Below, piece after piece: positions 29,326 through 38,532 of a DNA stretch of 64,000 bases (within the stretch, counting starts at the first letter, position 1; every line of letters begins with the position of its first letter). The notes beneath the pieces were generated by a model. The model made no database searches and was not told the origin of the DNA. It saw only the letters and a program-made list of their open reading frames with translations. The stretch spans positions 1,674,001-1,738,000 of the forward strand of contig JAPFFF010000009.1 in NCBI GenBank assembly GCA_039105265.1, given 5' to 3'. The position numbers were made by a program, and so were the translations under genes. The stretch is from Tritrichomonas musculus (lineage: Eukaryota; Parabasalia; Tritrichomonadida; Tritrichomonadidae).

Positions 29326-30045
29326 ATGCTTTTTTGCTCATTAATCATTCTAATTTCATCAGAAGCTCATCCATACTCAGTTGAAATCACAAAAGATAAC
29401 GTTTTTGATATAATTGGCAAGAAGGAGCATGTATACGTCCACTTCTTTGCTGAAGGATGCAGACATTGTGCCAAAATGCAACCAGAATGGAATGAATTGG
29501 TTCGTATTTACCATCCAGTACAGAATGTTATCATGGCAACAGTTAATTGTGATAGATGGAGCAGCGTTTGCTTTTCGTTTGACGGAACTTCAACACCATC
29601 AGTTAAACATTTCAAACCACGCGAAAGACAAGGCGTACAGTACGGTGGGGAAAGAACAGTTATACCAATGACAAAATGGGTCATATCAACATCAGAAGAA
29701 AAACCTTACACCAAACCAAATTCACTTTTATATGCAAGATCAATAGATGAAATTAATGGAATTGCAAAGGAAGGACAAGTTCTTCTAATTGTTGATGATC
29801 CAAAAACTCATTTTTATAATCAAACAGAAATTCGCCAATGTGAAGGTGAAAGCCAAGCAAAGATACTTGCAATAAGCAAGAATGACCATCCAAAAGAAGC
29901 AGAAAAATATTGCGGAAAAAGTGATGTTGATAATTGTGTCGTTTTACTCAACGGTGAAGAAACAATTAAATATGAAGGACCAATTGAATATTCAAAGATT
30001 CTTGATTTCATCGATGCGCATCCGCCAAAAGATGATTCGTTATAA
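29326..30045 (+). CDS. Protein disulfide isomerase-like thioredoxin, secretory
   Basis: The 239-residue protein has a short hydrophobic signal sequence (MLFCSLIILISSEA) and one thioredoxin domain with active site CRHC (Cys45-Cys48) in the context VHFFAEGCRHCAKMQPEW, matching the PDI pattern apart from the RH dipeptide. The cis-Pro region TPSVKHF is present. A second half (about 125-239) looks like a redox-inactive thioredoxin-like fold, ending in DDSL, which is only weakly like an ER retention signal. Expected to act in disulfide formation in the ER, alongside the Grp170-like and UGGT genes of this window. PDIs are usually longer with two active domains. Confidence 0.85.
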   Translation: MLFCSLIILISSEAHPYSVEITKDNVFDIIGKKEHVYVHFFAEGCRHCAKMQPEWNELVRIYHPVQNVIMATVNCDRWSSVCFSFDGTSTPSVKHFKPRERQGVQYGGERTVIPMTKWVISTSEEKPYTKPNSLLYARSIDEINGIAKEGQVLLIVDDPKTHFYNQTEIRQCEGESQAKILAISKNDHPKEAEKYCGKSDVDNCVVLLNGEETIKYEGPIEYSKILDFIDAHPPKDDSL

Positions 30046-30161
30046 TAATGATAAGGATTAGTTAAAGATTAGCTAAAAAGCAAAGAAAATTAGTTATAAA
30101 TGAATATCAATTTTGAGTAAAATCATTTCTTTTGTTGTTTATTTTTATTCTGTTTTCAAAA

Positions 30162-31811
30162 ATGAACTTTAATTCTACAGCCAAATATATTCAGAAAAAA
30201 GAAGTAAAAATGGATTATGATTTACCCTTGCTTCTCAGCCCATTACAAAATGATAGGGAATGGAAGTCTGTAGAAGTTAATGGATCCTACATTGCAAATC
30301 CAGGTGTTTATAATTTGAAAGCAAATGGATTATTTCTTTATCTTTATTCATCTACACAAAATTCGAATATTTTATTCATTCCTAATTACATACCAATCCC
30401 CGACTCTAATAATAAGAGACCAGTAGTATATCTCCAATGCATTTCAATTCAGAAGATTAAGCATACATTTATTTTTTCCGATCTTAATCAAGTTATGAAT
30501 TTCGTCAATTACATTTATAAATCAAATATAGCAACCGAAAATTTTATAAAAAATGTATATATAAATGATTATTTAGTTGGCGATCAAATATCTGGAATTA
30601 TTCCTCCCACTAATCAAAAATTATCAGAGCTTATGGTGATTTCGCAAATACAAGCTCGAACAATAGTATTCCAAGCGCATATTGTTAATAAGGATGGAAT
30701 TGTACCTGGTATAACTTATTCATTTTCCAAAAATTCTTTTGTGAGTCCAATATATGAAATACCCAAAAGTTTAAAAAAAGAAAAAGATATTTTGACACGA
30801 AGTTTTACATTTTATTCAATTGATAATCCCAAAGACGTGTCAATCTTCATAGTAAAAAATGAAAGCGAGATGGTTCGAATGGTTATGGCATTTTATGTTT
30901 CTATTATTTATTCATCAAATCAAAGAATGAAATCTTCATCTAGACTATCAAACTTAAGCAGCGGTAGTGAACAAAACTTCAATTTAGGCTATGCTAACTC
31001 AAATAGCAATTTTGATGAAGACACAAATGAGAGAAAAACTGTAAAACGCAGAGAAACTCACCTTAATAAAATTCTAGCTGATCCTTATAGCTTCGTCGAA
31101 ATTTTAGATAAAACAATTCTTTCTGATCCAGTTAAACCTGTTTCTATCAAACATATTCATCAAATTGAACCAATTTCATACACAAAAGATGCTGATTATA
31201 AATCTTATTTAATTCAACCGCCAACAGAACAGACTATTGAAAATTTAAAAATTGAATTACCATCAGATTATAACAAAAACTTAGATTCAAGTTTAAATAT
31301 CATGAACCAAGATCAAAACTTTTTTGATGATAATTATAGCCTTTTCAATTTTGAATCCTTATCACATCGAGAAAAAAATTCAACTTTTTCATTAATAGAT
31401 AAAATTGGAATCAATAATGATGAACCTATGAAAGATATAGAATTAATAGAAGAAATTTTAAATTTGGGAATTAAAGAAGATCAACAAATTAAGAAAACAG
31501 GCGCTTGGAATGTTTTTTGTGATATCTCTGAGGAGAAGTCTATTGATATTTCTAATAATGAATTAGATAATCTTGTTCATTTAATTAATCAATTAAAAAA
31601 CTCAGAACAAACTGACAAAATAAGGAAATGCCAAACTCCACTTCAAGATTTTATTCGGATAGGAATAAAAGAGAAAATTCTTCATCTTTGGATTTTGCAA
31701 ACTATATCATACAAAGAAATTGTTCAAAAATACTTTAATCCAGAATCCACTCTCTTAGATTGTGGACAAATTAACTATTTTGCTTTTACGATTTATAATT
31801 TTATTAAGTAA
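30162..31811 (+). CDS. Unknown protein, 549 residues
   Basis: Start taken at the ATG at 30162 (MNFNSTAKYIQ); the upstream codons from 30132 begin with TTG. No domain is recognised with confidence. The first 260 residues look beta-rich, with two blocks that could be PH-like (LFLYLYSSTQNSNILFIP ... IFSDLNQVMNFVNYIY, then RSFTFYSIDNPKDVSIFIV ... MVRMVMAFYVSIIY). The middle is a Ser/Asn-rich linker. The C-terminal part (about 470-549) is helical (HLINQLKNSEQTDKIRKC, LQDFIRIGIKEKILHLW) and might be a small helical bundle. A lipid-binding adaptor is possible but unproven. Confidence 0.85.
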   Translation: MNFNSTAKYIQKKEVKMDYDLPLLLSPLQNDREWKSVEVNGSYIANPGVYNLKANGLFLYLYSSTQNSNILFIPNYIPIPDSNNKRPVVYLQCISIQKIKHTFIFSDLNQVMNFVNYIYKSNIATENFIKNVYINDYLVGDQISGIIPPTNQKLSELMVISQIQARTIVFQAHIVNKDGIVPGITYSFSKNSFVSPIYEIPKSLKKEKDILTRSFTFYSIDNPKDVSIFIVKNESEMVRMVMAFYVSIIYSSNQRMKSSSRLSNLSSGSEQNFNLGYANSNSNFDEDTNERKTVKRRETHLNKILADPYSFVEILDKTILSDPVKPVSIKHIHQIEPISYTKDADYKSYLIQPPTEQTIENLKIELPSDYNKNLDSSLNIMNQDQNFFDDNYSLFNFESLSHREKNSTFSLIDKIGINNDEPMKDIELIEEILNLGIKEDQQIKKTGAWNVFCDISEEKSIDISNNELDNLVHLINQLKNSEQTDKIRKCQTPLQDFIRIGIKEKILHLWILQTISYKEIVQKYFNPESTLLDCGQINYFAFTIYNFIK

Positions 31812-32091
31812 ACTTTTAATTCATTCCCAAATCATTGAATCCATCAAAACTTTTTCAATATTTTCTAAAAAAAAAACTTTTTTAATGGTTTATCGCCAAG
31901 ATATCTTTGACATTAGAAAAGTATTCTAAACTAAAATAAGGAAAAAACAAAATAATCTTTATTTAATAATGATCAGTAATTTAAATTGAAAAATTGATAA
32001 CGAGCTCTTTTTCTTTTCAAATTATTCATATGTTTTGAGTAGTTGATAACTTTTTGAATGATTTTTATGGTCAAAATTCTTTTATTTATTA

Positions 32092-35000
32092 ATGGATGAT
32101 TTTTTCAAATCCACCGAGATTGGAGTCAAGACTCTTTCTTTTCCAAATATCGACGATCAGCTTTCTGTTTCTATAGATGGATGTTTGAGTGTACAACTTC
32201 AATCAAAAATTAAATCTGATCATAATAATTTTATTATTGTATATAAAGAGCATGAATATCAATGTGACGAAGAGATAGTTAAGCATTTTGTGAAATTACC
32301 ATTATCAAATAGTAATTTGAAACTTAATTTCACATTCAATTCAAATACCAACGATAATTTTGAAAATAGTATTGACACCAATGATAATAATAATGATAGC
32401 AGTAATTCTAATATCATTACTGTTGAAAATAATGAAAATACCAAAGCTGACAATACTTCAACTAATGAGACGCAAGTTTCTCTCAGCGAAAGGAGTGAAG
32501 AAAATTCTTCATCAAATGCACCAGAAGATGTAATTTTTGCACAAACGCTTTTCACCGGTTTTTTCAATGGGAATCCAATTGGAATTAATAGAGAAAATAT
32601 TTCAATCATGGAATTTTTTGTTAAAAAAGAAAATTTAAATATTCCAAGTTTCCTAAAAATCCGTAATATATTCAATAAATTTTATGAAATTTATGATAAA
32701 ATGGATATAATCGCTGACATTCAATACGATTTAATTTGCATTAGTGAAAATATAGGAATTGATGAAAACCAATTTGAAATTCTACGAAGTGATTCAATTG
32801 AGTCTTTGGATCCAGATTTTGATCAAAATGATAAAATACAACAAATTAGTTCTTTTGGCTCATTAAGGTCACTTGAATTCCCTCCTCCAATATTTTCAAT
32901 GGACTTTTTAGACAAAATAAATAATGCAATAGATGATCTTGTGGATAGAATTGCAAACGAACCGGAATTAACAAACAACTTAACATTATTATATAACATA
33001 TTAATGAAGGCCGCTCTTAATCGCCCAGAAAACGCTAAGTTTTATGTAACAATTATTAAGAAACTTAGCGATCCAGAACCAGAAGGGAAAGGGATAAAAA
33101 TTGCCGATACATTTCGTCAACTCTATTTAAATCGAATAAATAAATCAACAGATCTTTTTCTTTTACATGAACTGATGGTTGGAGGTATATTCACACGAAA
33201 AGAAATTTTGGACGCTGTCAAAGGTTCTACAAGCCTTGAATTCAAAATTTGGTTTGCTCCCTACATAGAAGAGAGAGAAAATGAAGAAGAAGAAGAAGAA
33301 AATAGCAATCAGCAAGATAGCAATAATGACAACAACAACAACAATAATAATAAAACTACTATAAAAAATAAATATGATAATGATGTGAACGAATATAGCA
33401 ATATCATTCAAGATATTGAAGATCATATTTATTCAATTCAAAATCCTGAAGAACGGGCCTTTAAAGCTCACTTTTTTGCATCGATTCGTGAAAATAACTG
33501 GTCTCTTCACAAAGTACTTGCACGCCAAGGCGCCAACCACACTCCGATTGCACGAGCCATCAGAAGAGATGATGTTAAAAAACTGCAAAAAATTCTTGCT
33601 TTTAATTCGAAATCAACTGTTGATGACGTTATAAAATGGTCAGCATTTGACCATATCCCATTCATTATGAATTCTCCAACTTTGATTCAATATGCAGCAT
33701 TCTATGGTTCAGTTAAATGCTTTAAATATTTAATGCTTAATGAAGCTAGCCTTGATAAATTAGATAAGAAGAAACAATCTTTAATTAATTTTGCAGTTGC
33801 TGGAGGAAATGCTGAGATAGTAAGAATTTGTATGCAAAGGAAACTTCCAACCTTTTCAATAATTAGTCCAGCTTGTACCTTCTATCGTTTTGATATGTTA
33901 GATTGGATATTAGAAAATGTTTTTACAACAATACCAAGCTTTATAGCAAAATACAAATCACTTCAATATGCATTTTTAAGTTCTCTTGATAGTTTTAATT
34001 TTATTTCAACATTAAAACTTCTACAATTTATGGATCAAAATGCTTTATATAAATCAGCAGCTGTTGACAATGAACTTATGCTAGATATCTTTAGTTTATT
34101 CGAATTCAAAAAAGAACAAAAAATAACAATGCTCATTTTCGCTTCTGAATCATATAATTTTGAAAGATTTAAGAGATTATTTTATACGCTTAATATAAAA
34201 AGAAAGAATGATGACCCTATTTCATCTGCTGATGATAGTACATTAGAAGCTATCGCCTATGAAGATATTGATGATAATAATGATAATAATCAAGACGTTA
34301 ATGAAAACAATGATAACAACCATGATGATAATAATAATCAAAATCTTGATAATAATAATAATAACATTCAAGAAATTAATATTGATAATGATAACGAGGA
34401 AGATAATAGCGATGATGAAGATATTGCAGGAGCCATTAATGAAATCATGAATCAAGTTCGCAACAACAATTATAATAGTGATGACGAAGATGAAGATTTT
34501 AATTATTATGATATAGATACTGATAATAATAATGAAGGAGAGTATTTGAGTGATTCGAATATCATAAATCTTCTTTCTCAAGCAATCTACGATGACAATC
34601 CTGAACTTTTGAGATTTATTGATGAAAAAATAATAAAAATCGATCTCTACAAGAATTTAGCTGATGACGCAAATTGCGATATAATTGAGCTCTCAGTTAT
34701 TAACGGCTCAATTCAATGCTTAAAGTATTTCACTGAACGACCAGATTTTGATATTAGCATGTGGAATAAAGATGGCTATTCAATTCTTCGTTTAGCTATT
34801 CTTTACAATCAATCAGTAATGCTAAAATTCCTTCTTTCATTTAAAGGCTTAAATGTGAATAATACTGAAAATGGTGGCGGCTCTGCTTTCACAGCTGCAA
34901 CATGGGATAATCAAATTCCACTTGCTAAAATTCTCTATAAATATGGCGGAGTTGATATTAATATGAGAGGAAAACTTGGTGAAACACCTTTAACTGGCAC

Positions 35001-35370
35001 AGTATTACAGGATATTCCAAAAATGATGGAATTTTTGCTGAGTTTGCCAGAAATTGACGTTTACAAAGCTAATAAAGATGATCAAACACCAATGATGCTT
35101 TGTTTGGAAAAGCATTCAATTGAATGTTTCTTTACATTGTCTCAATGTGATAAATTCGATATAAATTCACCAAAAAGCTGCTTTGACCGCACAACTGCAG
35201 TATTTTGTTTAACCTCAGATATTATATCAACAGATATGATTCAAATTGTAATAAATTCCCCAGAAATTAATCTTGAAGAAATTTACAACGGAGAAACAGT
35301 GAGGAAACAACTTCAAAAGAAACTATTGAATGCTAATACTAATAATCAAAATAATCAAAATGATGAATAA
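32092..35370 (+). CDS. Ankyrin-repeat protein, DUF3447-like, with Asn/Asp-rich inserts
   Basis: The 1092-residue protein shows ankyrin-type repeats in two blocks (about 480-680 and 820-1070): for example LIQYAAFYGSVKCFKYLMLNEA, NFAVAGGNAEIVRICMQ, SAFTAATWDNQIPLAKILYKYGG and TPLTGTVLQDIPKMMEFLLS-type units. The wording of the units resembles the DUF3447 ankyrin proteins that are hugely expanded in trichomonads. Asn/Asp tracts built from AAT and GAT triplets interrupt it (about residues 93-110, 410-425 and 720-830). Probably a protein-interaction scaffold; the partner is unknown. Confidence 0.85.
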   Translation: MDDFFKSTEIGVKTLSFPNIDDQLSVSIDGCLSVQLQSKIKSDHNNFIIVYKEHEYQCDEEIVKHFVKLPLSNSNLKLNFTFNSNTNDNFENSIDTNDNNNDSSNSNIITVENNENTKADNTSTNETQVSLSERSEENSSSNAPEDVIFAQTLFTGFFNGNPIGINRENISIMEFFVKKENLNIPSFLKIRNIFNKFYEIYDKMDIIADIQYDLICISENIGIDENQFEILRSDSIESLDPDFDQNDKIQQISSFGSLRSLEFPPPIFSMDFLDKINNAIDDLVDRIANEPELTNNLTLLYNILMKAALNRPENAKFYVTIIKKLSDPEPEGKGIKIADTFRQLYLNRINKSTDLFLLHELMVGGIFTRKEILDAVKGSTSLEFKIWFAPYIEERENEEEEEENSNQQDSNNDNNNNNNNKTTIKNKYDNDVNEYSNIIQDIEDHIYSIQNPEERAFKAHFFASIRENNWSLHKVLARQGANHTPIARAIRRDDVKKLQKILAFNSKSTVDDVIKWSAFDHIPFIMNSPTLIQYAAFYGSVKCFKYLMLNEASLDKLDKKKQSLINFAVAGGNAEIVRICMQRKLPTFSIISPACTFYRFDMLDWILENVFTTIPSFIAKYKSLQYAFLSSLDSFNFISTLKLLQFMDQNALYKSAAVDNELMLDIFSLFEFKKEQKITMLIFASESYNFERFKRLFYTLNIKRKNDDPISSADDSTLEAIAYEDIDDNNDNNQDVNENNDNNHDDNNNQNLDNNNNNIQEINIDNDNEEDNSDDEDIAGAINEIMNQVRNNNYNSDDEDEDFNYYDIDTDNNNEGEYLSDSNIINLLSQAIYDDNPELLRFIDEKIIKIDLYKNLADDANCDIIELSVINGSIQCLKYFTERPDFDISMWNKDGYSILRLAILYNQSVMLKFLLSFKGLNVNNTENGGGSAFTAATWDNQIPLAKILYKYGGVDINMRGKLGETPLTGTVLQDIPKMMEFLLSLPEIDVYKANKDDQTPMMLCLEKHSIECFFTLSQCDKFDINSPKSCFDRTTAVFCLTSDIISTDMIQIVINSPEINLEEIYNGETVRKQLQKKLLNANTNNQNNQNDE

Positions 35371-35897
35371 CAATATGAGTACAATCCGAATCCCAACAAG
35401 AAATAAACCCGTTATGTTTAATATAGAGATAAAATTGATACTTAGTATTGTTTGTTAACTGATATATTAAAATGTTTTATATTATAAATTCAAAATATTT
35501 TTTTCAATACTTTACAAAAAAGTTTTTTTTTATTTACATTAATTATGCTTGTTGGAAGCTTATTTAACCAGTGCATTAAATGCTTCAAATGTTAATTTCT
35601 TCATGCCATTCATAAATGTAGGCTGTACAGGAAATATTTTTAAATAATAATTAGAAAAAACAAAAAAGCTTTTGATTACAAACAATTGCTTACCACAATT
35701 AATTAGTGATCTTCAAAATGTAATATCATGTTGCCTAAAACTTTCTTTACCACAATTAATTAGTGATCTTCAAAATGTAATATCATGTTGCCTAAAACTT
35801 AATATTAAGATAATATTGATTAATTGGTTATTTTTTTGTTTAATTAAGAAAATATTTAATTAATTTTTAAAATTAAATCGCCAACAAAGGCTTTCTT
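35371..35897. other. Spacer between convergent genes with possible gene 3' fragment
   Basis: Contains the tandem duplication at 35691-35804. On the minus strand, 35560-35712 is open for 50 codons without an early ATG, and its last part (from about 35640 to the TAA at 35560) reads FPVQPTFMNGMKKLTFEAF, with a codon pattern like real genes. This might be the 3' end of a decayed gene or of one with an unrecognised intron. Otherwise AT-rich. Confidence 0.4.
35691..35804. repeat. Two-copy tandem repeat, 57-bp period
   Basis: A unit starting TACCACAATTAATTAGTGAT occurs at 35691 and again at 35748, identical over at least 53 bases. Because the period is 19 codons, one frame stays open across both copies, but the predicted peptide is repetitive with no gene context, so I treat this as a non-coding duplication. 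Confidence 0.92.
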
Positions 35898-36278
35898 TTA
35901 AGCAAGTCTTGGAAAACAGCGTGAAAGATCGTGGTGAATTGCTTTTCCTGGTTCATAGTTGCAGCATTTGCATTCATTAGCAGCTCTTAATTGCTGCTTA
36001 TGGCATGTGATATCATGCTCAACTTGTAAATCAAGAATATCTTCAATAATTAATGGATTGACGCCGTAGTATCTTGGTGCTTCTGGGCATGTATTAGCGC
36101 ATGGTCCTTGTGATGGTGGCCTTGCATAGAAGTCTGGTTCATCATAGCAGAATAATCCAGAACGAAGTTGAAATTGATAACGGGCCTGCGTGCTTGGAAA
36201 TAGAGCTGCTGGATCTGGACCTGAATTGCAGTATCGGCAGTATGGCTTTGGTTGTGTAAAATACTCAAGGGCGGTCAT
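35898..36278 (-). CDS. Small Cys-rich protein, unknown
   Basis: Start chosen at the ATG at 36276-36278 (MTALEYFTQPKPYCRYC), giving 126 residues. A longer frame to 36341 exists, but its extra N-terminus looks like 5' non-coding sequence (it includes AAACGTCTTTTCATT). The protein carries CRYC, CANTC and CKCC clusters with further Cys and His, so it may bind zinc, and has Pro/Tyr-rich parts such as PSTQARYQFQLRSG. No family recognised. The pattern of short Pro-Tyr-Arg motifs loosely recalls small microtubule-associated proteins of flagella, which is speculation. Confidence 0.75.
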   Translation of the reverse strand: MTALEYFTQPKPYCRYCNSGPDPAALFPSTQARYQFQLRSGLFCYDEPDFYARPPSQGPCANTCPEAPRYYGVNPLIIEDILDLQVEHDITCHKQQLRAANECKCCNYEPGKAIHHDLSRCFPRLA

Positions 36279-36896
36279 TTCTTGTTGTGATATCAAATAT
36301 AAGAATGAAAAGACGTTTAAATAAGAAATATCATAACGCATCAAAAAAAATACAGGCCAAATTCATAAGCAAGAATTTCGCATTAAATATGATTTTAATA
36401 ACAAAATGCTTATGTTATATTTTAACGCATTTAACTAATTCAAAATTGTAATCTAATCATTCGAAAAAAAGATGTTTAGGTTTTATAAAAAAATAATAAC
36501 ATCATTTTACATTCAAAAAGTTCTACATTTCAAAAAAATATCTTGTATTTAAACGTCTTTATTCTTATTAATGCAAAATAAATGACCTTTTTTCTTTAAT
36601 AATTAAAAATAGCTACTGTATATTTTTATTTAATTATAAAATATTAAAGAAAAAAATCCAAATTATAATTTCAAAATCATTTTCCTTTCTCTTTTTTATA
36701 TCTTTTAATAAATTATATTATGCATCGAATTAATAAAACAAAAATACTAGCATAAATAATATTTTAAACTTTAATAATGAGAAAAATTAATATTTGTTTG
36801 ATTATTTTTTCTTTTGAAATTATTGTTCGTTTTTTAATTTTCTACCTAATTTTTTTCAAGAATTATTTCATTCTTTCTTATTTATTTTTGATCATA
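36279..36896. other. Divergent promoter region
   Basis: Between the starts of the Cys-rich gene (minus) and the coiled-coil gene (plus). It contains TCAAAAAGTT at 36523-36532 and AAACGTC in both orientations (near 36315 and 36551). The frame reading upstream from 36897 to an ATG at 36777 is very AT-rich and hydrophobic, and I read it as 5' flank, not coding. Confidence 0.5.
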
Positions 36897-38309
36897 ATGC
36901 GAAAAAATAAGTCAAATCAGCAGCAATCAGTTTCCCCACAGCAGGAATTGATTCAAAATTTTAAGGCAAATCAAAAAGCTATTTTAAGATTAGACACAAG
37001 TCTAACATTACCACACTCAGATACAAAATCTTTAAAAAACTATGAAGATGAAAATTATAAGCAAATCGAAAATATTGAAGAATCGATTGAAGCAAGGAAT
37101 ATTGATAATAATCGTATGTCCTCAGTTGTCGCCAATAAAATCAAAGAGCTCAAAGGAAAAATACGTGACCTAAAAACTGAAATAAAAGGAGTTAGACAGT
37201 CTATCCAAGATGCTGAAGATAAAAATTCTAAAATTGTTGAAGAAATTAACGCAGATTTTAATAAGAAAAAAGAAGAAATTTTAGCTGAATCAAGAAAAGT
37301 TGAAGCCGAACTCGCTCATTATGCAGAATGGCAAAGACAAGCAGATACTTATAAATCTCATTTATCAGAACTTAAATCTACAATTCACCATAACCGTGTT
37401 ATCTGTAGTGAAAATATTTCCGAAACCCGTCAAAATGCACAATCTAAAATTGAAAAGCATCGAATATTACTTGCTGAGGAAATAAGAAAAGCACGAGCAG
37501 AATCATTAAGATTGAGAACAGGTGATATTTCAGATTTAACGACAACTTTTTTAACACAATCAGAAGCTCATCTTAAAAGTTTAGATTCTCAATATCAATC
37601 ATCCAAGCAACTCTCTGAAGTCAACAATACTATTGATGATGAAAATATTTCTTTACAACGAGACATAGAACGTTTATCGAAGAAAAGCAAATCTCTAAAA
37701 GAACAGCAGGAAAGGCAAAAAGCAGTTTTAATGAAATTGAGAACAATACGTGAAGAATTCAAAGAAAGAGAATTGAGAGAAAAAGAAATGAAAAAAATAA
37801 TTTCTGCCAGAGAAAGAGAAGAAAAAAGAAAAGAAGAAGAAAATAGAGCAAAAAACGCACCAAAGCCAAAATCAGAATATAAAATGACTAAAGATGATGA
37901 AGCCTTTATTACTTTCTTAAATGAATGTGCAACTTCTGTTAGATCTATTATGTATGACATGTTAGGTGAAAAATATAAAAAAAGTGAAGTTCCTCTTCAA
38001 AATGAAAGATTTGAAGCTCCTAAACTTTCTGCAATGATATCTGAAATTAAATTATTAACTAACAAACTTGATGAAATTGATCCATCCATAGAAAAGAAAG
38101 AGGAATCGGAAGGAAAGCCAATTTTGACTCCTGCTGCTGCTTATTTTGCCTTTTCAGCTCCATTTGATGACAGTGATAATTTTATTACCACTGAAAGTTG
38201 GTCCTTTGGTAAATATGAGCCAGCAAGACCATCAACATCATTTGGCCAAGCGAAGAAGCCCAAAATTATTAGAATCAAGCCAGAGCAAAAGCCTCAAAAT
38301 AATTTATAA
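36897..38309 (+). CDS. Coiled-coil protein, possibly DUF4515/BBOF1-like
   Basis: The start at 36897 (MRKNKSNQQQSVSPQQ) gives 470 residues. A long coiled coil spans about residues 60-345 (KIKELKGKIRDLKTEIKGVR, then RKVEAELAHYAEWQRQ and onwards). The segment around LLAEEIRKARAESLRLRTGD is reminiscent of the DUF4515 region of basal-body/axonemal coiled-coil proteins. The C-terminal tail (about 390-470) is Pro/Ser-rich with basic residues. A ciliary role is inference only. Spacing to the next gene is short (223 bp, convergent). Confidence 0.82.
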   Translation: MRKNKSNQQQSVSPQQELIQNFKANQKAILRLDTSLTLPHSDTKSLKNYEDENYKQIENIEESIEARNIDNNRMSSVVANKIKELKGKIRDLKTEIKGVRQSIQDAEDKNSKIVEEINADFNKKKEEILAESRKVEAELAHYAEWQRQADTYKSHLSELKSTIHHNRVICSENISETRQNAQSKIEKHRILLAEEIRKARAESLRLRTGDISDLTTTFLTQSEAHLKSLDSQYQSSKQLSEVNNTIDDENISLQRDIERLSKKSKSLKEQQERQKAVLMKLRTIREEFKERELREKEMKKIISAREREEKRKEEENRAKNAPKPKSEYKMTKDDEAFITFLNECATSVRSIMYDMLGEKYKKSEVPLQNERFEAPKLSAMISEIKLLTNKLDEIDPSIEKKEESEGKPILTPAAAYFAFSAPFDDSDNFITTESWSFGKYEPARPSTSFGQAKKPKIIRIKPEQKPQNNL

Positions 38310-38497
38310 TCAGTTGAATAACATTTTTAATACTCTGAGATGCTGTTGTTTTTGTTATAGATGAATTGCGGTGAATACTTATATTGTTTGTTTCTTTAAT
38401 AAAAATTTTTATTAAAAAGTATAAAAATAAACATTTAATATAAACAATGAAAAAGATTCAAAACTAAGAAGGAATCACAAATAAACATACAAACAAA

Positions 38498-38522
38498 TAA
38501 AAAAAAAAAAAAAAAAAAAAAA
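38498..38522. repeat. Long poly(A) tract
   Basis: An uninterrupted run of more than 20 A residues just past the stop of the large pseudokinase gene (a T run on its coding strand). Probably a slippage-prone homopolymer in the 3' flank. Confidence 0.9.
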
Positions 38523-38532
38523 GATTAAATTT

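Noticed and set aside
36777-36896. 40-residue hydrophobic extension of the coiled-coil protein
   Set aside because: It starts with a true ATG, but its composition is that of AT-rich spacer and a membrane start does not fit the rest; the ATG at 36897 is preferred, though not proven.
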